Positions 8,672 to 17,220 of a stretch of 64,000 nucleotides of DNA are shown here, in pieces (positions within the stretch are counted from its first letter, which is position 1; every line of letters starts with the position of its first letter). The notes below the pieces were generated by a model. The model did not search any database, was not told the origin of the DNA, and worked only from the letters and a program-made list of their open reading frames with translations. Source of the stretch: Kushneria sinocarnis (GTDB lineage Bacteria; Pseudomonadota; Gammaproteobacteria; Pseudomonadales; Halomonadaceae); contig NZ_RBIN01000002.1 in the NCBI RefSeq assembly GCF_003633775.1, positions 310,001 to 374,000 on the forward strand, given 5' to 3'. The translations under genes were made by a program, and so were the position numbers.

Positions 8672-9838
8672 TCAGCGGCGAACCACCCGCCCGGCACTTG
8701 CCATCACGCCCAGCAGCGCCACGGCAATCAGCGCCAGCGCCATTGCCAGCGAGGTCAGCTCGGAAACCAGCCCCAGTACCGCCGGCCCCGCCAGCAGCCC
8801 GGCATAGCCCAGGGTGCTCACCGCCGAGATGGCAAGCCCCGGCGACATGTCGGGCACCCGCCCGGCGGCGGAGAACAGCACCGGCACCAGATTGGAAAGC
8901 CCCAGGCCGACCAGCATGAAGCCGCCCAGCGCCGCCGGGGGCCAGGGGGCCAGCAGGGCCACGCCATAGCCCAGTGCGGCCAGCAGCGCCCCGTAACGCA
9001 GCACCGGCACCGGACCGAAGCGCCGGATCAGGCGATCACCATTCAGCCGGCCGACAGCCATGGTCAGCGAAAACAGTCCATAGCCCATGCCCGCCAGCGC
9101 CGGCGAGGCATCCCGCGAATAGCGCAGGAAGACCGCACTCCAGTCAAGCACGGCGCCCTCCGCCAGAAAGGCGATCAGACAGAGCACTCCCAGCAGTACT
9201 ACCGCGCCGCGCGGCCAGCTGAACCCGGCGCTGCCCGCGGCAGACGGCGGATCACTCAGCAGCCGCCTGCGCCCGGCCAGCACCATCAGCGTGATGGCGG
9301 TGCCACACAGGGCAGCAATCGTGACCAGCGGCAGGCCGAGGCCGATCAGCAGACTCATGAGCCCGGCACCGATCAGCCCGCCGAGACTGAACAGGCCATG
9401 AAAGGTCGCCATGCGCGAGCGCTCGGCGGCCGATTCGATGGTCACCGCCTGGGCATTCATCGAGACATCCAGCGCGCCGATCAGGGCCCCGAACAGGAAC
9501 AGCGCGAGTGCCAGCGTGAGCGCCGTGGGCGCTACCGCCAGCAGTGGCAGCAGCAGCATCGGGGAGAGTCCGGCGAGCACCACCACATGGCGGCTGCCGA
9601 AGCGGCGCACCAGCAGCCCGCTCAACGGCATCATCAGCATGCCGCCGGCTCCCAGCGCCAGCAGGATCAGCCCCAGGGTGCCATCACCGATGGCCAGCCG
9701 CTCCCTGGCCATGGGGACCATCGGTGCCCAGCAGGCGGTCGCGATTCCGCAGCCCAGGAAAACGGCGCCATTGGCGCGGACCGCGCCCTGCACGCCCTGC
9801 GCCGTGACCCCGTCACCCGCCGCGATACCGGCCGCCAT
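8672..9838 (-). CDS. Major facilitator superfamily transporter
   Basis: This is a 388-residue membrane protein with about 12 hydrophobic helices in the typical 6+6 MFS arrangement and the cytoplasmic loop 2-3 motif GLLVRRFGSRHVV. The substrate is unknown. The start at 9838 overlaps the stop of the preceding acetyltransferase gene by one base (TGATG), so the two are probably translated together. The same frame is open further upstream to 10036, but that part overlaps the acetyltransferase and looks like a shadow. The last codons nearly touch the convergent Cra gene. Pairing with a GNAT enzyme could mean export plus inactivation of a compound, but that is speculative. Confidence 0.8.
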   Translation of the reverse strand: MAAGIAAGDGVTAQGVQGAVRANGAVFLGCGIATACWAPMVPMARERLAIGDGTLGLILLALGAGGMLMMPLSGLLVRRFGSRHVVVLAGLSPMLLLPLLAVAPTALTLALALFLFGALIGALDVSMNAQAVTIESAAERSRMATFHGLFSLGGLIGAGLMSLLIGLGLPLVTIAALCGTAITLMVLAGRRRLLSDPPSAAGSAGFSWPRGAVVLLGVLCLIAFLAEGAVLDWSAVFLRYSRDASPALAGMGYGLFSLTMAVGRLNGDRLIRRFGPVPVLRYGALLAALGYGVALLAPWPPAALGGFMLVGLGLSNLVPVLFSAAGRVPDMSPGLAISAVSTLGYAGLLAGPAVLGLVSELTSLAMALALIAVALLGVMASAGRVVRR

Positions 9839-10329
9839 CAGTTCAGCACGCGATACATGACCAGCGCATCGACCGCGCCCTGGCGGGGATGCCGGAAGGC
9901 ACCCGGCAGCCGACCGACGATATCGAAACCGTGACGCTGCCACAGCCGGATTGCCCCTTCGTTGGTGGCAATCACGCTGTTGTACTGCATCGCGGTGAAC
10001 CCCAGCTCGCGGGCCATGGTCAGCGAGTGTCGGCACATCTCGCCGGCGATGCCCTGCCCCCGCGCCGCATCGGCCACGATATAGCCGCAGTTGGCGACGT
10101 GACTGCCGTTGCCACCGAAGTTGGCCTTGAGGTAATAGCTGCCGAGAATTTCACCCTCCCGCTCGGCCACGAAACTCGCCCGCGGCGCCTCCAGCCACAG
10201 TCCCCGCCCCTGCTCGGCACTCATGCCGGGGTCGAGCGCATAGGTCTCGCCGGCTTCCAGAATCGGGCGAAAAATGGCCCAGATGGCCTCGAAATCCTCA
10301 TCGGTGGCGGCACGAATGGTCAGCGACAT
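9838..10329 (-). CDS. GNAT family N-acetyltransferase
   Basis: The 163-residue cytoplasmic enzyme is predicted to transfer acetyl from acetyl-CoA to an unknown amine. The GNAT fold is recognisable: N-terminal IRAATDEDFEAIWAIF, beta-4 segment GYIVADAARGQGIAGEM carrying the pyrophosphate-binding motif (R/Q-x-x-G-x-G/A), and C-terminal GFDIVGRLPGAFRHPRQG. It resembles the group annotated as phosphinothricin-like or L-amino-acid acetyltransferases, but substrate cannot be assigned. It is first in a two-gene unit with the MFS transporter, overlapping by one base. Confidence 0.85.
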   Translation of the reverse strand: MSLTIRAATDEDFEAIWAIFRPILEAGETYALDPGMSAEQGRGLWLEAPRASFVAEREGEILGSYYLKANFGGNGSHVANCGYIVADAARGQGIAGEMCRHSLTMARELGFTAMQYNSVIATNEGAIRLWQRHGFDIVGRLPGAFRHPRQGAVDALVMYRVLN

Positions 10330-10364
10330 GGCAATAACGCAGCTCCGGCAGGCAGGGAAAGAAA

Positions 10365-10387
10365 CGGCGCGGCTTCAGGCCGCGCCG
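10365..10387 (-). terminator. Rho-independent terminator after the alpha/beta hydrolase
   Basis: A 9-bp GC-rich stem (10365-10373 with 10379-10387) has a 5-base loop. On the minus strand it is followed by GTTTCTTTCCC, a U-rich tail. It lies about 40 bases past the hydrolase stop and would separate that gene from the GNAT-MFS pair. Confidence 0.65.
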
Positions 10388-10424
10388 CAGGACAGGCAGC
10401 ATATCATCCGGCGTGTGACGCGCA

Positions 10425-11156
10425 TCACGCCCCGGGCAGTCGCGACCACCATGCCAGCAGGGCCTCGTTGACCCGGTCGGGCTGCTCCAGCGGGGCCAGG
10501 TGGCCGCACTGGTCGATCACCGTATACTGCGCATCGGCAAGCGCCTCGGCCATGCGCTGATGATCCTCGGGCGGCGTGATGCCATCCTCGCGACCGCAAA
10601 TGACCGCAACGGGGCAATCAATGGTCGCCAGGGTCGGCCAGCTGTCGGCCCGCGCCATGATCGCCTGCTGCTGAAGGCGGAACCCCTCGACGCCCACGGC
10701 GTGGGCCATGGCCCGCACGCTCGCGGTCAGGGCGCGATCACTTTGATGCCGCTCATGCAGCAGCTTGCCGAGCAGGGTATCGATCACGCCATCGAAGTCA
10801 TGCTGCGCCTGGTCGATCATGCCGCGACGCGCGCGCGCGCCCTCCTCGCTGTCCGGTGCAGCCGAGGTATCGATCAGCGCCAGGCCGGTCACCCGCTCGG
10901 GGGCCTGGCGCATGATCGCCAGCGCGACATAACCGCCCATCGACAGGCCTGCCAGCGCAAAGCGCTCGGGCGCCTCGGCCAGTACGGCATCCGCCATCGC
11001 ACCGATCGACTCGTGCCGGGTCAGATCCGGCACGTGAATCTCGGCGCGGTCGGCCAGTGCGGCACGCTGGGCGGTCCAGAGCCGTTCATCGTTGAGCAGG
11101 CCCGGCAGCAGGATGAGCGGATGCTTGTCGGCTGCGCCGCTGTCACTGTCACTCAT
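10425..11156 (-). CDS. Alpha/beta-fold hydrolase
   Basis: The 243-residue soluble hydrolase has the nucleophile elbow AGLSMGGYVAL with the catalytic Ser, an acid residue in ICGREDGITPPEDHQ, and the catalytic His in QCGHLAPLEQP. It starts LILLPGLLNDERLW, the oxyanion-loop strand typical of small esterases and lactonase-like enzymes. Nothing in the sequence or neighbours identifies the substrate. It lies just downstream of the small hypothetical gene on the same strand, 68 bases away, and is followed by a good terminator. Confidence 0.85.
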   Translation of the reverse strand: MSDSDSGAADKHPLILLPGLLNDERLWTAQRAALADRAEIHVPDLTRHESIGAMADAVLAEAPERFALAGLSMGGYVALAIMRQAPERVTGLALIDTSAAPDSEEGARARRGMIDQAQHDFDGVIDTLLGKLLHERHQSDRALTASVRAMAHAVGVEGFRLQQQAIMARADSWPTLATIDCPVAVICGREDGITPPEDHQRMAEALADAQYTVIDQCGHLAPLEQPDRVNEALLAWWSRLPGA

Positions 11157-11224
11157 GGTTCACCTCCCGTCTCGGTCATCCGTTCAGGGTAGCAGTCGTG
11201 ATTCGCGCCGGCGGGGCCGCCGGG

Positions 11225-11524
11225 TCAGTTCGACGACGACTCTCCCTCCCCTTCGCCGGTACCGCTGAGATCGGTATGGATCTGCTGCAGATAGGGCTTG
11301 AGATCGTTGGCTGACAGCTCGCCGGAGCGGAACTGCTCCACCGCCCAGTCCAGCAGTGCGGTCGCCACCACCGTTTCCTGCCGATCGCGGCCGGTCGCGG
11401 TCATCACCACGTCCCGGCCACCGATGGAGGAGCGGATTACCGAGCCATAAAGCTGGCAGTCCGCCAGTGCACGCTGTACCTGCTCGTTGAAACGGTCGAA
11501 CTGATCACTGTCATCATCTCGCAT
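11225..11524 (-). CDS. Small hypothetical protein, 99 residues
   Basis: I do not recognise this protein. It is acidic and hydrophilic with no signal peptide or membrane segment, and it ends in a low-complexity tail of Gly, Glu and Ser. I start at the ATG at 11524 because GGGGAGA precedes it at good spacing and the residues from there (MRDDDSDQFDRF) look globular; an in-frame start at 11611 would overlap the neighbouring gene. Predicted helices cover most of residues 7-85. It lies between a glycerophosphodiesterase gene and an alpha/beta hydrolase gene on the same strand, but spacings of about 70 bases do not force an operon. Confidence 0.65.
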   Translation of the reverse strand: MRDDDSDQFDRFNEQVQRALADCQLYGSVIRSSIGGRDVVMTATGRDRQETVVATALLDWAVEQFRSGELSANDLKPYLQQIHTDLSGTGEGEGESSSN

Positions 11525-11598
11525 GTCGTGTCTCCCCGGAGAAGTGTGGCGTGCGCCGGACCCTGGCATATCAGCGTCCGCAGCGCACTGCCGAACGC

Positions 11599-12774
11599 TC
11601 AGTAATTCCACGAGCGCAGGACATGTTCGACGCTCCTGTCCGGCGCACGACCGTAGAACGTCAGCAGCGCCGGCGCATGATTGGTGAAAAAGCCATCCAC
11701 GCCGCGATCGCTGTAGGTGCGAAAGTCCTGCGCCTGGTCGACGGTATAAAGATGGACCAGCAGCCCCTTGTCATGACTCATTCCGACCATCCAGCGCCGG
11801 GCCAGGTCCATGTAGCTGAACCGGCTGCTGAAGGCGTCATCATGCGCCGACTGTACCGCTGACGGGCCGACCCCCACCGCCCCGTGGGCGCTGGCGAAAT
11901 CGAGCCAGTCGGCGTAGGCCTGCCGTGAGGCCACCCGCTGGCGGGCGCGGAAATCGGCCAGCGACTCACCCTCGCGCTGCCGGATGCTCTCATCGGCCGG
12001 GATGGAGCCCTCGCCCAGCCACAGCAGCAGGATCTTCGGTACCCCGGGCATCTGCTGCTGGAGATTGATCAGGCTCGACTTCTCGAAGGTCTGCAGTACC
12101 ACCCGTCCCGGCGTGAAGGCCACGCCGATATGGCGGTTGCGATCGAAGCCCTCCGGTGGCTGGCGGACCTGGTCGCCGATCCAGTGATGCGCCTCGAGAT
12201 AGGCCTTCAGATCCGCCTCGATGCCGGGAAACTGCCCTGGCACCTTGGTCTCGATATAGAGCCCGGGGTGGTTGTCACCCCCCTCGGCGATCCTGCGGAC
12301 CTCGTCGAGCGTGAGAATCTTGAGCCCCCTGTAGCTCGGCCGGGCGCGCTCGGGATAGCGCTCGTTGAACCAGCTGCCGGCATCGAGCCGCTTGAGCTCG
12401 GCAAGCGTGAAGCTGCTGACGGGCGCATCGGCGCGTTCGGGAAAGACCTCTGCCACATTGGTGGTCCGCTCCAGTGTATCGTCGTGAAAGGCGATCAGAT
12501 GACCATCACGGGTACGCTGCAGATCGAGTTCGAGGTAGTCGGCGCCCAGCGCCCGCGCCAGCAGATAGGCCGGTCGGGTCGATTCCGGCGCATCATAGGA
12601 GTCGCCGCGGTGGGCAATCACGGCATGCCAGGGTATGCCGGCCTGTTCGCTGAGCTGGTGCCCGATGGCCGCCTGATCGGAAGCGGGCGCATCACCCGAT
12701 GCCGCTGATATCAGCAGCCCGAAGACGATCACGGCAGCCATGATGCGCTGCAGCACTGTACGGATGATCACCAT
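11599..12774 (-). CDS. glpQ: Glycerophosphodiester phosphodiesterase, periplasmic GlpQ type
   Basis: This 391-residue enzyme hydrolyses glycerophosphodiesters from phospholipid turnover to glycerol-3-phosphate and an alcohol. A signal peptide covers about residues 1-27 (hydrophobic AAVIVFGLLISAASG), so it acts in the periplasm. The GDPD catalytic start VIAHRGDSYDAPESTRPAY and LELDLQRTRDGHLIAFHD give the paired His residues and metal-binding Glu/Asp. Later HTGFFTN-like sequence (RGVDGFFTNHA) marks the end of the TIM barrel. AGAGGACAGGGC precedes the ATG. The length is slightly greater than E. coli GlpQ (about 358). No glpT is seen nearby. Confidence 0.88.
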   Translation of the reverse strand: MVIIRTVLQRIMAAVIVFGLLISAASGDAPASDQAAIGHQLSEQAGIPWHAVIAHRGDSYDAPESTRPAYLLARALGADYLELDLQRTRDGHLIAFHDDTLERTTNVAEVFPERADAPVSSFTLAELKRLDAGSWFNERYPERARPSYRGLKILTLDEVRRIAEGGDNHPGLYIETKVPGQFPGIEADLKAYLEAHHWIGDQVRQPPEGFDRNRHIGVAFTPGRVVLQTFEKSSLINLQQQMPGVPKILLLWLGEGSIPADESIRQREGESLADFRARQRVASRQAYADWLDFASAHGAVGVGPSAVQSAHDDAFSSRFSYMDLARRWMVGMSHDKGLLVHLYTVDQAQDFRTYSDRGVDGFFTNHAPALLTFYGRAPDRSVEHVLRSWNY

Positions 12775-12895
12775 GCCCTGTCCTCTTTATCGTCATTGAT
12801 CGTTTACCACTCTGCCATCATTACCCCAACGGTCGTGTCCCGGCGTGTACACGGCCTGACACTTGCAGGTTCCCCGACTGGAGCGTGGAGAAGCC

Positions 12896-13843
12896 ATGCA
12901 TGATCTCTCCCGACAGCTGCGCCGCATGCTCGGTGGTGCGATCAGACTGAAGGTACCGGATCTGCAGCTCGAGCAGATCGAGCGCGACTGGCGCTATCCG
13001 GAAAGCCATCATCTTGCCCTGGCGAACGGCATCCGGCTGCACTATCGCGACAGCCACCCGCGCGACCGGCGCCGCCCGGTACTGATACTGTTACACGGCA
13101 TGCTGGTCGACAGCGAGGTCTGGTCCCCGCTGTGGTCGAGGCTGGCCGAGCACTATCGGCTGGTGGCGATCGACCTGCCCGGCCACGGCCTGACCATGGC
13201 ACCGGCGAGCTTCCCGGCTACCATCGAGGCCCAGGTCAGCACACTGCACGCCGCTCTCGGGCAGCTGGGCATCGAGCGCTGCAGCCTGGCCGGCAGCTCC
13301 ATGGGCGGCCTGCTGGCCTGGTCACTGGCGCTGGCCGCCCCCGAGCGAATCGAGCGTCTGATCCTGATCGGGGCCGCCGGCTGGGCCGATGAGCGCAGCG
13401 AGACACGCCGTATCGAACGCCGCATGCAGCTTCTGGGGGCAGCGCCCCTGCGACCGCTGCTGCGGTACTTCGACCCGGCCGGGATCGTGACGGCCAGCCT
13501 GCAGGAGAGTCTCGCCCCGCACGAGCCGTCGGCGGCACTGATCGAACGCCATCATCAGCTTGCCCGGCTGCCGGGCCATCGCGACATCCTGCTCAATCTT
13601 GCCCGTCACTGGCGTAGTCGACCACTGGCCGACCCCCGAAAGCTGCAACACCTCTCCCTCCCGGTACTGATCATTGCCGGCGATAATGATGCCCTGATCC
13701 CGCTCGAGCATGCCCATCGTTTTCACCGCGCCATGCCGAACGCACGGCTGGTCGTGCTGGCCGGCAGTGGACATCTGCCCATGCTCACGATGCCCGACCG
13801 CGTCGCGGCCGAAATCGATGACTGCCTGCAGCGGGATCGGTAA
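12896..13843 (+). CDS. Alpha/beta-fold hydrolase
   Basis: The 315-residue hydrolase has the oxyanion strand LILLHGMLVDSEVW, the nucleophile elbow AGSSMGGLLAW, an acid residue in IAGDNDALIPLEHAHRF and the catalytic His in GSGHLPMLTMPDR. I start at the ATG at 12896 because GGAGAAG lies 5 bases upstream; an earlier in-frame start at 12863 has no such signal. The N-terminal 45 residues before the hydrolase core are charged and probably cap or dock the enzyme. It resembles the lipase/epoxide hydrolase/meta-cleavage hydrolase group broadly. No pathway genes nearby suggest a substrate. Confidence 0.84.
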   Translation: MHDLSRQLRRMLGGAIRLKVPDLQLEQIERDWRYPESHHLALANGIRLHYRDSHPRDRRRPVLILLHGMLVDSEVWSPLWSRLAEHYRLVAIDLPGHGLTMAPASFPATIEAQVSTLHAALGQLGIERCSLAGSSMGGLLAWSLALAAPERIERLILIGAAGWADERSETRRIERRMQLLGAAPLRPLLRYFDPAGIVTASLQESLAPHEPSAALIERHHQLARLPGHRDILLNLARHWRSRPLADPRKLQHLSLPVLIIAGDNDALIPLEHAHRFHRAMPNARLVVLAGSGHLPMLTMPDRVAAEIDDCLQRDR

Positions 13844-13894
13844 TGGCCTCCCATCGACGTCGCGGCTTCAAGTTCCGGGTTGTCAAGCCGATGT

Positions 13895-13903
13895 TGATAT
13901 AAG
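13895..13903 (+). promoter_or_regulatory. Possible extended -10 element for the diguanylate cyclase gene
   Basis: TGATATAAG fits an extended -10 (TGn plus TATAAG) in the 190-base gap before the GGDEF gene. No good -35 is visible at the right distance, which extended -10 promoters do not require. Confidence 0.25.
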
Positions 13904-14033
13904 CGGTGTACAGGACATCCCTGTCGAATCACCGACTCCGGAAATCCGCTACCCGGCCTGAGCTGCGCCGGGCCTCCGAAGTTTGCTTTGCGGGATCCGG
14001 GAAGGTACCGCCCGATCATCAACGGACAGACCG

Positions 14034-15671
14034 ATGCTTTCATCCTCATCGCTGCGTGCACAATTCATCATTACCCTGGCGCTCACCTTCCTGGTCATGC
14101 TGATCGTGCTGGGAGGGGTCTTCTATCAGCTGATGATGCCCGGTCTGGTCCGCGAAGAGCAGCAGCATGCCCGACTGCACATCAGCAATATTCAGCGAGC
14201 GGTCGAGCAGCAGATCGAGAAGCTGAGCAGCATGACGCACCAGTGGGCCAGCTGGGACAGCACCCATGATTTCATGCTCGGCGAACAGGCGGATTATCCC
14301 CGCACCCACATTACCCGACGAATCTTCGAAAGTGACGGCATCTCGCTGCTGCTGCTGACCGATGCCACCGACGGGGTCAGCTGGGTCGCCGCCATCGATC
14401 CGCTCAGCGGCCGGCTGACCTCCTGCCCCGAGGCGACCGGCCGGTGCGCCTGGATGCGTCCGCTGGTACGGGCACTGCAGCGCAGCCTGCCGCATACCAC
14501 GCCGGCCGGCTCTCCGGGCCACAATCGCATGCTGGCCGTGCCCGACTTCACCCTCGCCAGCAGCTGGCCGATCACCCGCGATGACGGTACCGGTCCCATG
14601 GCCGGTCATCTGACCCTGGCCCGTCATCTGCCCAGCATCTGGTCGCTGGGCAGCATCGATGGGATGCCGGTGGTGCTGACCCTGCGTGCAGTGCGCGATC
14701 CGGCGGCCCGCCCCGAACGGACCCGGCAGAGCAGCTACATCGAGAAACTCGACGAGGACTCGCTGCTGCTGAGCATGTCCCGGCCGACCAGCAATCCGGA
14801 CCACCGCCTGCTGCTGCAGACCCGACTGCCCCGCGACCGTTTCCGGGCCGGACTCGAGGACTACTATCGGGTCATGCTCGGCGTGTTCGGTCTGCTGCTG
14901 GTCACCCTGATCATCGCCCTCTGCCTGTTCCACCGGCTGGTACTGCAACCGATTGTCAGCCTGTCGCGCTATGCCAAGCGGCTGCGTCACAACAGCGAAA
15001 GCCTGGAAATGCCTCCGTCCTGGCTGCAGGCAAGACAGGACGAGCTGGGCCTCATGGCCCGCGAGTTCCAGCACCTGATCACCGATCTCGATGAACGCAA
15101 CACCCACCTGGAAGCGCTGGTCGAACTGGACGCCCTGACCGGACTGGGCAATCGCCGATTGCTCGATCGCCGGCTGCCCCAGATCCTGTCGCTGACCCAC
15201 CGCCTTGACCGCCCGGTCGCGCTGATCATGATCGATGTCGATCACTTCAAGGCGTTCAATGATTACTATGGCCACCCCGAAGGGGATGAGTGCCTGAAGA
15301 TTCTGGCCGCTACCCTGTCGGATATCTTTCAGCGCGATTCGGACCTGATCGCCCGGATCGGTGGAGAAGAGTTCGTGGTCGTACTGCCGGATTTCGACGT
15401 CGACGAGGCCCGCAACATCGCCAGCGGCGTGCGCACGGCCATCGAGGCACAGTGCATCGAACACGCCCGCTCGCCCACCAGCCACTATGTCACCATCAGC
15501 GCCGGGGTGGCCGTCTCGCATCCGCACCACCCCCTGGCCGCGGCCGCACTGCTCAAGCAGGCCGATCTGGCGCTCTATCGCATCAAGCGCGACGGCCGCA
15601 ACAGCGTCGGTTACTGCGATGACGGGGAGCCGAGCGCATCGACCGAAGACGAGTCACTCTCCGACGGCTGA
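14034..15671 (+). CDS. Diguanylate cyclase with CHASE4 sensor, HAMP and GGDEF domains
   Basis: The 545-residue inner-membrane enzyme is predicted to make cyclic di-GMP from GTP. Order: TM1 at about 10-34; periplasmic CHASE4 domain about 40-275, with its typical WASWDSTHDF at 71-80; TM2 about 279-300; HAMP about 302-360; GGDEF about 361-525. The catalytic motif is GGEEF at 443-447, so it should be active. An inhibitory I-site RDSD (RxxD) lies at 434-437, exactly five residues before it, so product inhibition is expected. The start at 14034 is preferred over an upstream TTG at 13983. The gene is monocistronic and convergent with the agmatinase gene. No EAL domain is present. Confidence 0.94.
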   Translation: MLSSSSLRAQFIITLALTFLVMLIVLGGVFYQLMMPGLVREEQQHARLHISNIQRAVEQQIEKLSSMTHQWASWDSTHDFMLGEQADYPRTHITRRIFESDGISLLLLTDATDGVSWVAAIDPLSGRLTSCPEATGRCAWMRPLVRALQRSLPHTTPAGSPGHNRMLAVPDFTLASSWPITRDDGTGPMAGHLTLARHLPSIWSLGSIDGMPVVLTLRAVRDPAARPERTRQSSYIEKLDEDSLLLSMSRPTSNPDHRLLLQTRLPRDRFRAGLEDYYRVMLGVFGLLLVTLIIALCLFHRLVLQPIVSLSRYAKRLRHNSESLEMPPSWLQARQDELGLMAREFQHLITDLDERNTHLEALVELDALTGLGNRRLLDRRLPQILSLTHRLDRPVALIMIDVDHFKAFNDYYGHPEGDECLKILAATLSDIFQRDSDLIARIGGEEFVVVLPDFDVDEARNIASGVRTAIEAQCIEHARSPTSHYVTISAGVAVSHPHHPLAAAALLKQADLALYRIKRDGRNSVGYCDDGEPSASTEDESLSDG

Positions 15672-15684
15672 GACGCCTGCCCCG

Positions 15685-16584
15685 CTACAGCGGCAGCATG
15701 GCCGCCCAGGTCCACAGCAGCGTGGCGGCGGCCAGGGCGGTAATGTCATGACTGTCGAACGGCGGTGATACCTCCACCACGTCCATGCCGATCATGTTGC
15801 AGTGGCGCAGGCTCTCGAGCAGCTCCAGCGCCTTCATGGTGGTGATGCCGCCGACTTCGGGGGTGCCGGTGCCCGGCGCATGGGCAGGATCGAGCACGTC
15901 GATGTCGAAGGTGACATAGACCGGCGCCGTACCGATACGCTCATCCACCAGCGCTGCCAGCTGCTCACCGTCGGTGCGCATCAGCCGGCGCGCGCTCATG
16001 GCCAGGCCACCCCGGCTGCCCAGCCACTCCCGCGTCTGCGGATCGACCGGTGAGCGCAGCCCCAGGCTCAGCGTCATGGCGGGATCCACCACGCCCTCCT
16101 CGATGGCGTTGCGCAGGAAGGTGCCATGACCGACATCGTCATCGAAGTGGCGTGTCCAGGTATCGCAGTGGGCATCAAAGTGAATCAGTGCCAGCGGCCG
16201 GTCGTAACGCCGCCGCAGCGCCCGCAGCACGCCCAGGGTGGTGAGGTGATCGCCGCCGGCCAGCATCAGGCGGCATTCGGGACGCTCGGCGGACAGCGTG
16301 GTCACTGCCTCCTCGATCCGGGCCAGTGCCGCGTGCTGGGCGACCCGGGTAATATCGATATCCCCCAGATCCGTGACCCGCGCACAGGGGTCGGTCCCGA
16401 ATTCCGGATGATGACCGTCGGTCAGCATCATGCTGGCGCGGCGAATGGCATTGGGCCCCAGCCGTGCACCGGGGCGAAAGGTGACCGAACCGTCATAGGG
16501 AATGCCCACGAACCCGAAGGGACGCGAAGCATCGAGTGGAGACTTGAGGAAGGTGGCGATCCCCTGGTAGGGCAATCCGAACAT
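15685..16584 (-). CDS. speB: Agmatinase/arginase-family ureohydrolase
   Basis: This 299-residue binuclear-manganese ureohydrolase most likely cleaves agmatine to putrescine and urea. Metal-binding motifs are intact: MLAGGDHLTTLG, HFDAHCDTWT (DAHxD), and FDIDVLDPAHAPGTGTPEVGG (DxDxxDP with the PGxGTPE loop). Length and motif spelling fit the agmatinase/guanidinobutyrase branch rather than arginase, but these share motifs and substrate is not certain. AAGGAA precedes the ATG. It lies on the same strand as the mod cluster but about 100 bases beyond the GNAT gene, so it is probably a separate unit. No speA is seen here. Confidence 0.85.
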   Translation of the reverse strand: MFGLPYQGIATFLKSPLDASRPFGFVGIPYDGSVTFRPGARLGPNAIRRASMMLTDGHHPEFGTDPCARVTDLGDIDITRVAQHAALARIEEAVTTLSAERPECRLMLAGGDHLTTLGVLRALRRRYDRPLALIHFDAHCDTWTRHFDDDVGHGTFLRNAIEEGVVDPAMTLSLGLRSPVDPQTREWLGSRGGLAMSARRLMRTDGEQLAALVDERIGTAPVYVTFDIDVLDPAHAPGTGTPEVGGITTMKALELLESLRHCNMIGMDVVEVSPPFDSHDITALAAATLLWTWAAMLPL

Positions 16585-16680
16585 GCCGATTCCTTGTGAT
16601 GAGCCCGCGGGCCGCGCGCCGACAGGGTCGCGGCCAGCCGGGAGCCGGAAGAACGCCAGTGTCGCGATTCGCCGCTGCGC

Positions 16681-17199
16681 TTACAAGCGCCGGAAGTAGA
16701 ACGCTGTCGGCCACGGCCCGCTGCCGTCGGGGTCGAGCGAATAACCGGGCACCTCGCCGTATCGCTCCCAGCCCAGCCGGGTATAGAGGGTCTCGGCCGG
16801 CGAGCCGGACCGGGTATCCAGCAGCAGCAGCGTCAGGCCGAGCGTGGCAGCGTGCGCCTCGAGCGTTGTCATCAGCCGGGAGGCCAGTCCCTGCCCGCGA
16901 GCGCGCGAATGCACCATCAGCTTGAGCACTTCGCCACGATGACGACCGCTCGGCTTGCGGCAGGCATTCAGCTGCACGGCCCCCTCGATGTGCCCCTCAC
17001 GGCTGGCCACCCAGAGCGGCGCATGCGGGCCCGGCGCCGGGGCCTCATGCCGCCACCAGCGCCCGGCAGCCTCATGCGAGAGCGGCGCCAGAAAGCCCAT
17101 CGCGGCACCACCGGCCACGCTGTCGCGCAGCAGTTCTGCAAGTCCGGCCAGCGGCCTGGCTTCCGGCGTTTCAAGCCGCTCGATAACGCTGCTGGTCAT
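16681..17199 (-). CDS. GNAT family N-acetyltransferase at the end of the mod cluster
   Basis: The 172-residue protein has a GNAT core: LKLMVHSRARGQGLASRLM is the acetyl-CoA pyrophosphate loop, followed by TLGLTLLLLDTRSGSPAET and the C-terminal YTRLGWERYGEVPGYSLDPDG. This C-terminal wording is common in a group annotated as GNAT acetyltransferases with tabtoxin-resistance-like members; the substrate is unknown. It begins 21 bases after modC on the same strand and is probably cotranscribed with the molybdate genes, though a functional link is not evident. Confidence 0.82.
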   Translation of the reverse strand: MTSSVIERLETPEARPLAGLAELLRDSVAGGAAMGFLAPLSHEAAGRWWRHEAPAPGPHAPLWVASREGHIEGAVQLNACRKPSGRHRGEVLKLMVHSRARGQGLASRLMTTLEAHAATLGLTLLLLDTRSGSPAETLYTRLGWERYGEVPGYSLDPDGSGPWPTAFYFRRL

Positions 17200-17220
17200 T
17201 GTCGGTCTGCTCCGCTGCGT

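Noticed and set aside
9839-10036. N-terminal extension of the MFS transporter
   Set aside because: The extra residues overlap the acetyltransferase gene and are Arg/Gly-rich non-membrane sequence; the TGATG junction gives a natural start at 9838.
14046-15530. Long minus-strand open frame opposite the diguanylate cyclase
   Set aside because: Shadow of a conserved gene; no ribosome binding site or domain seen.
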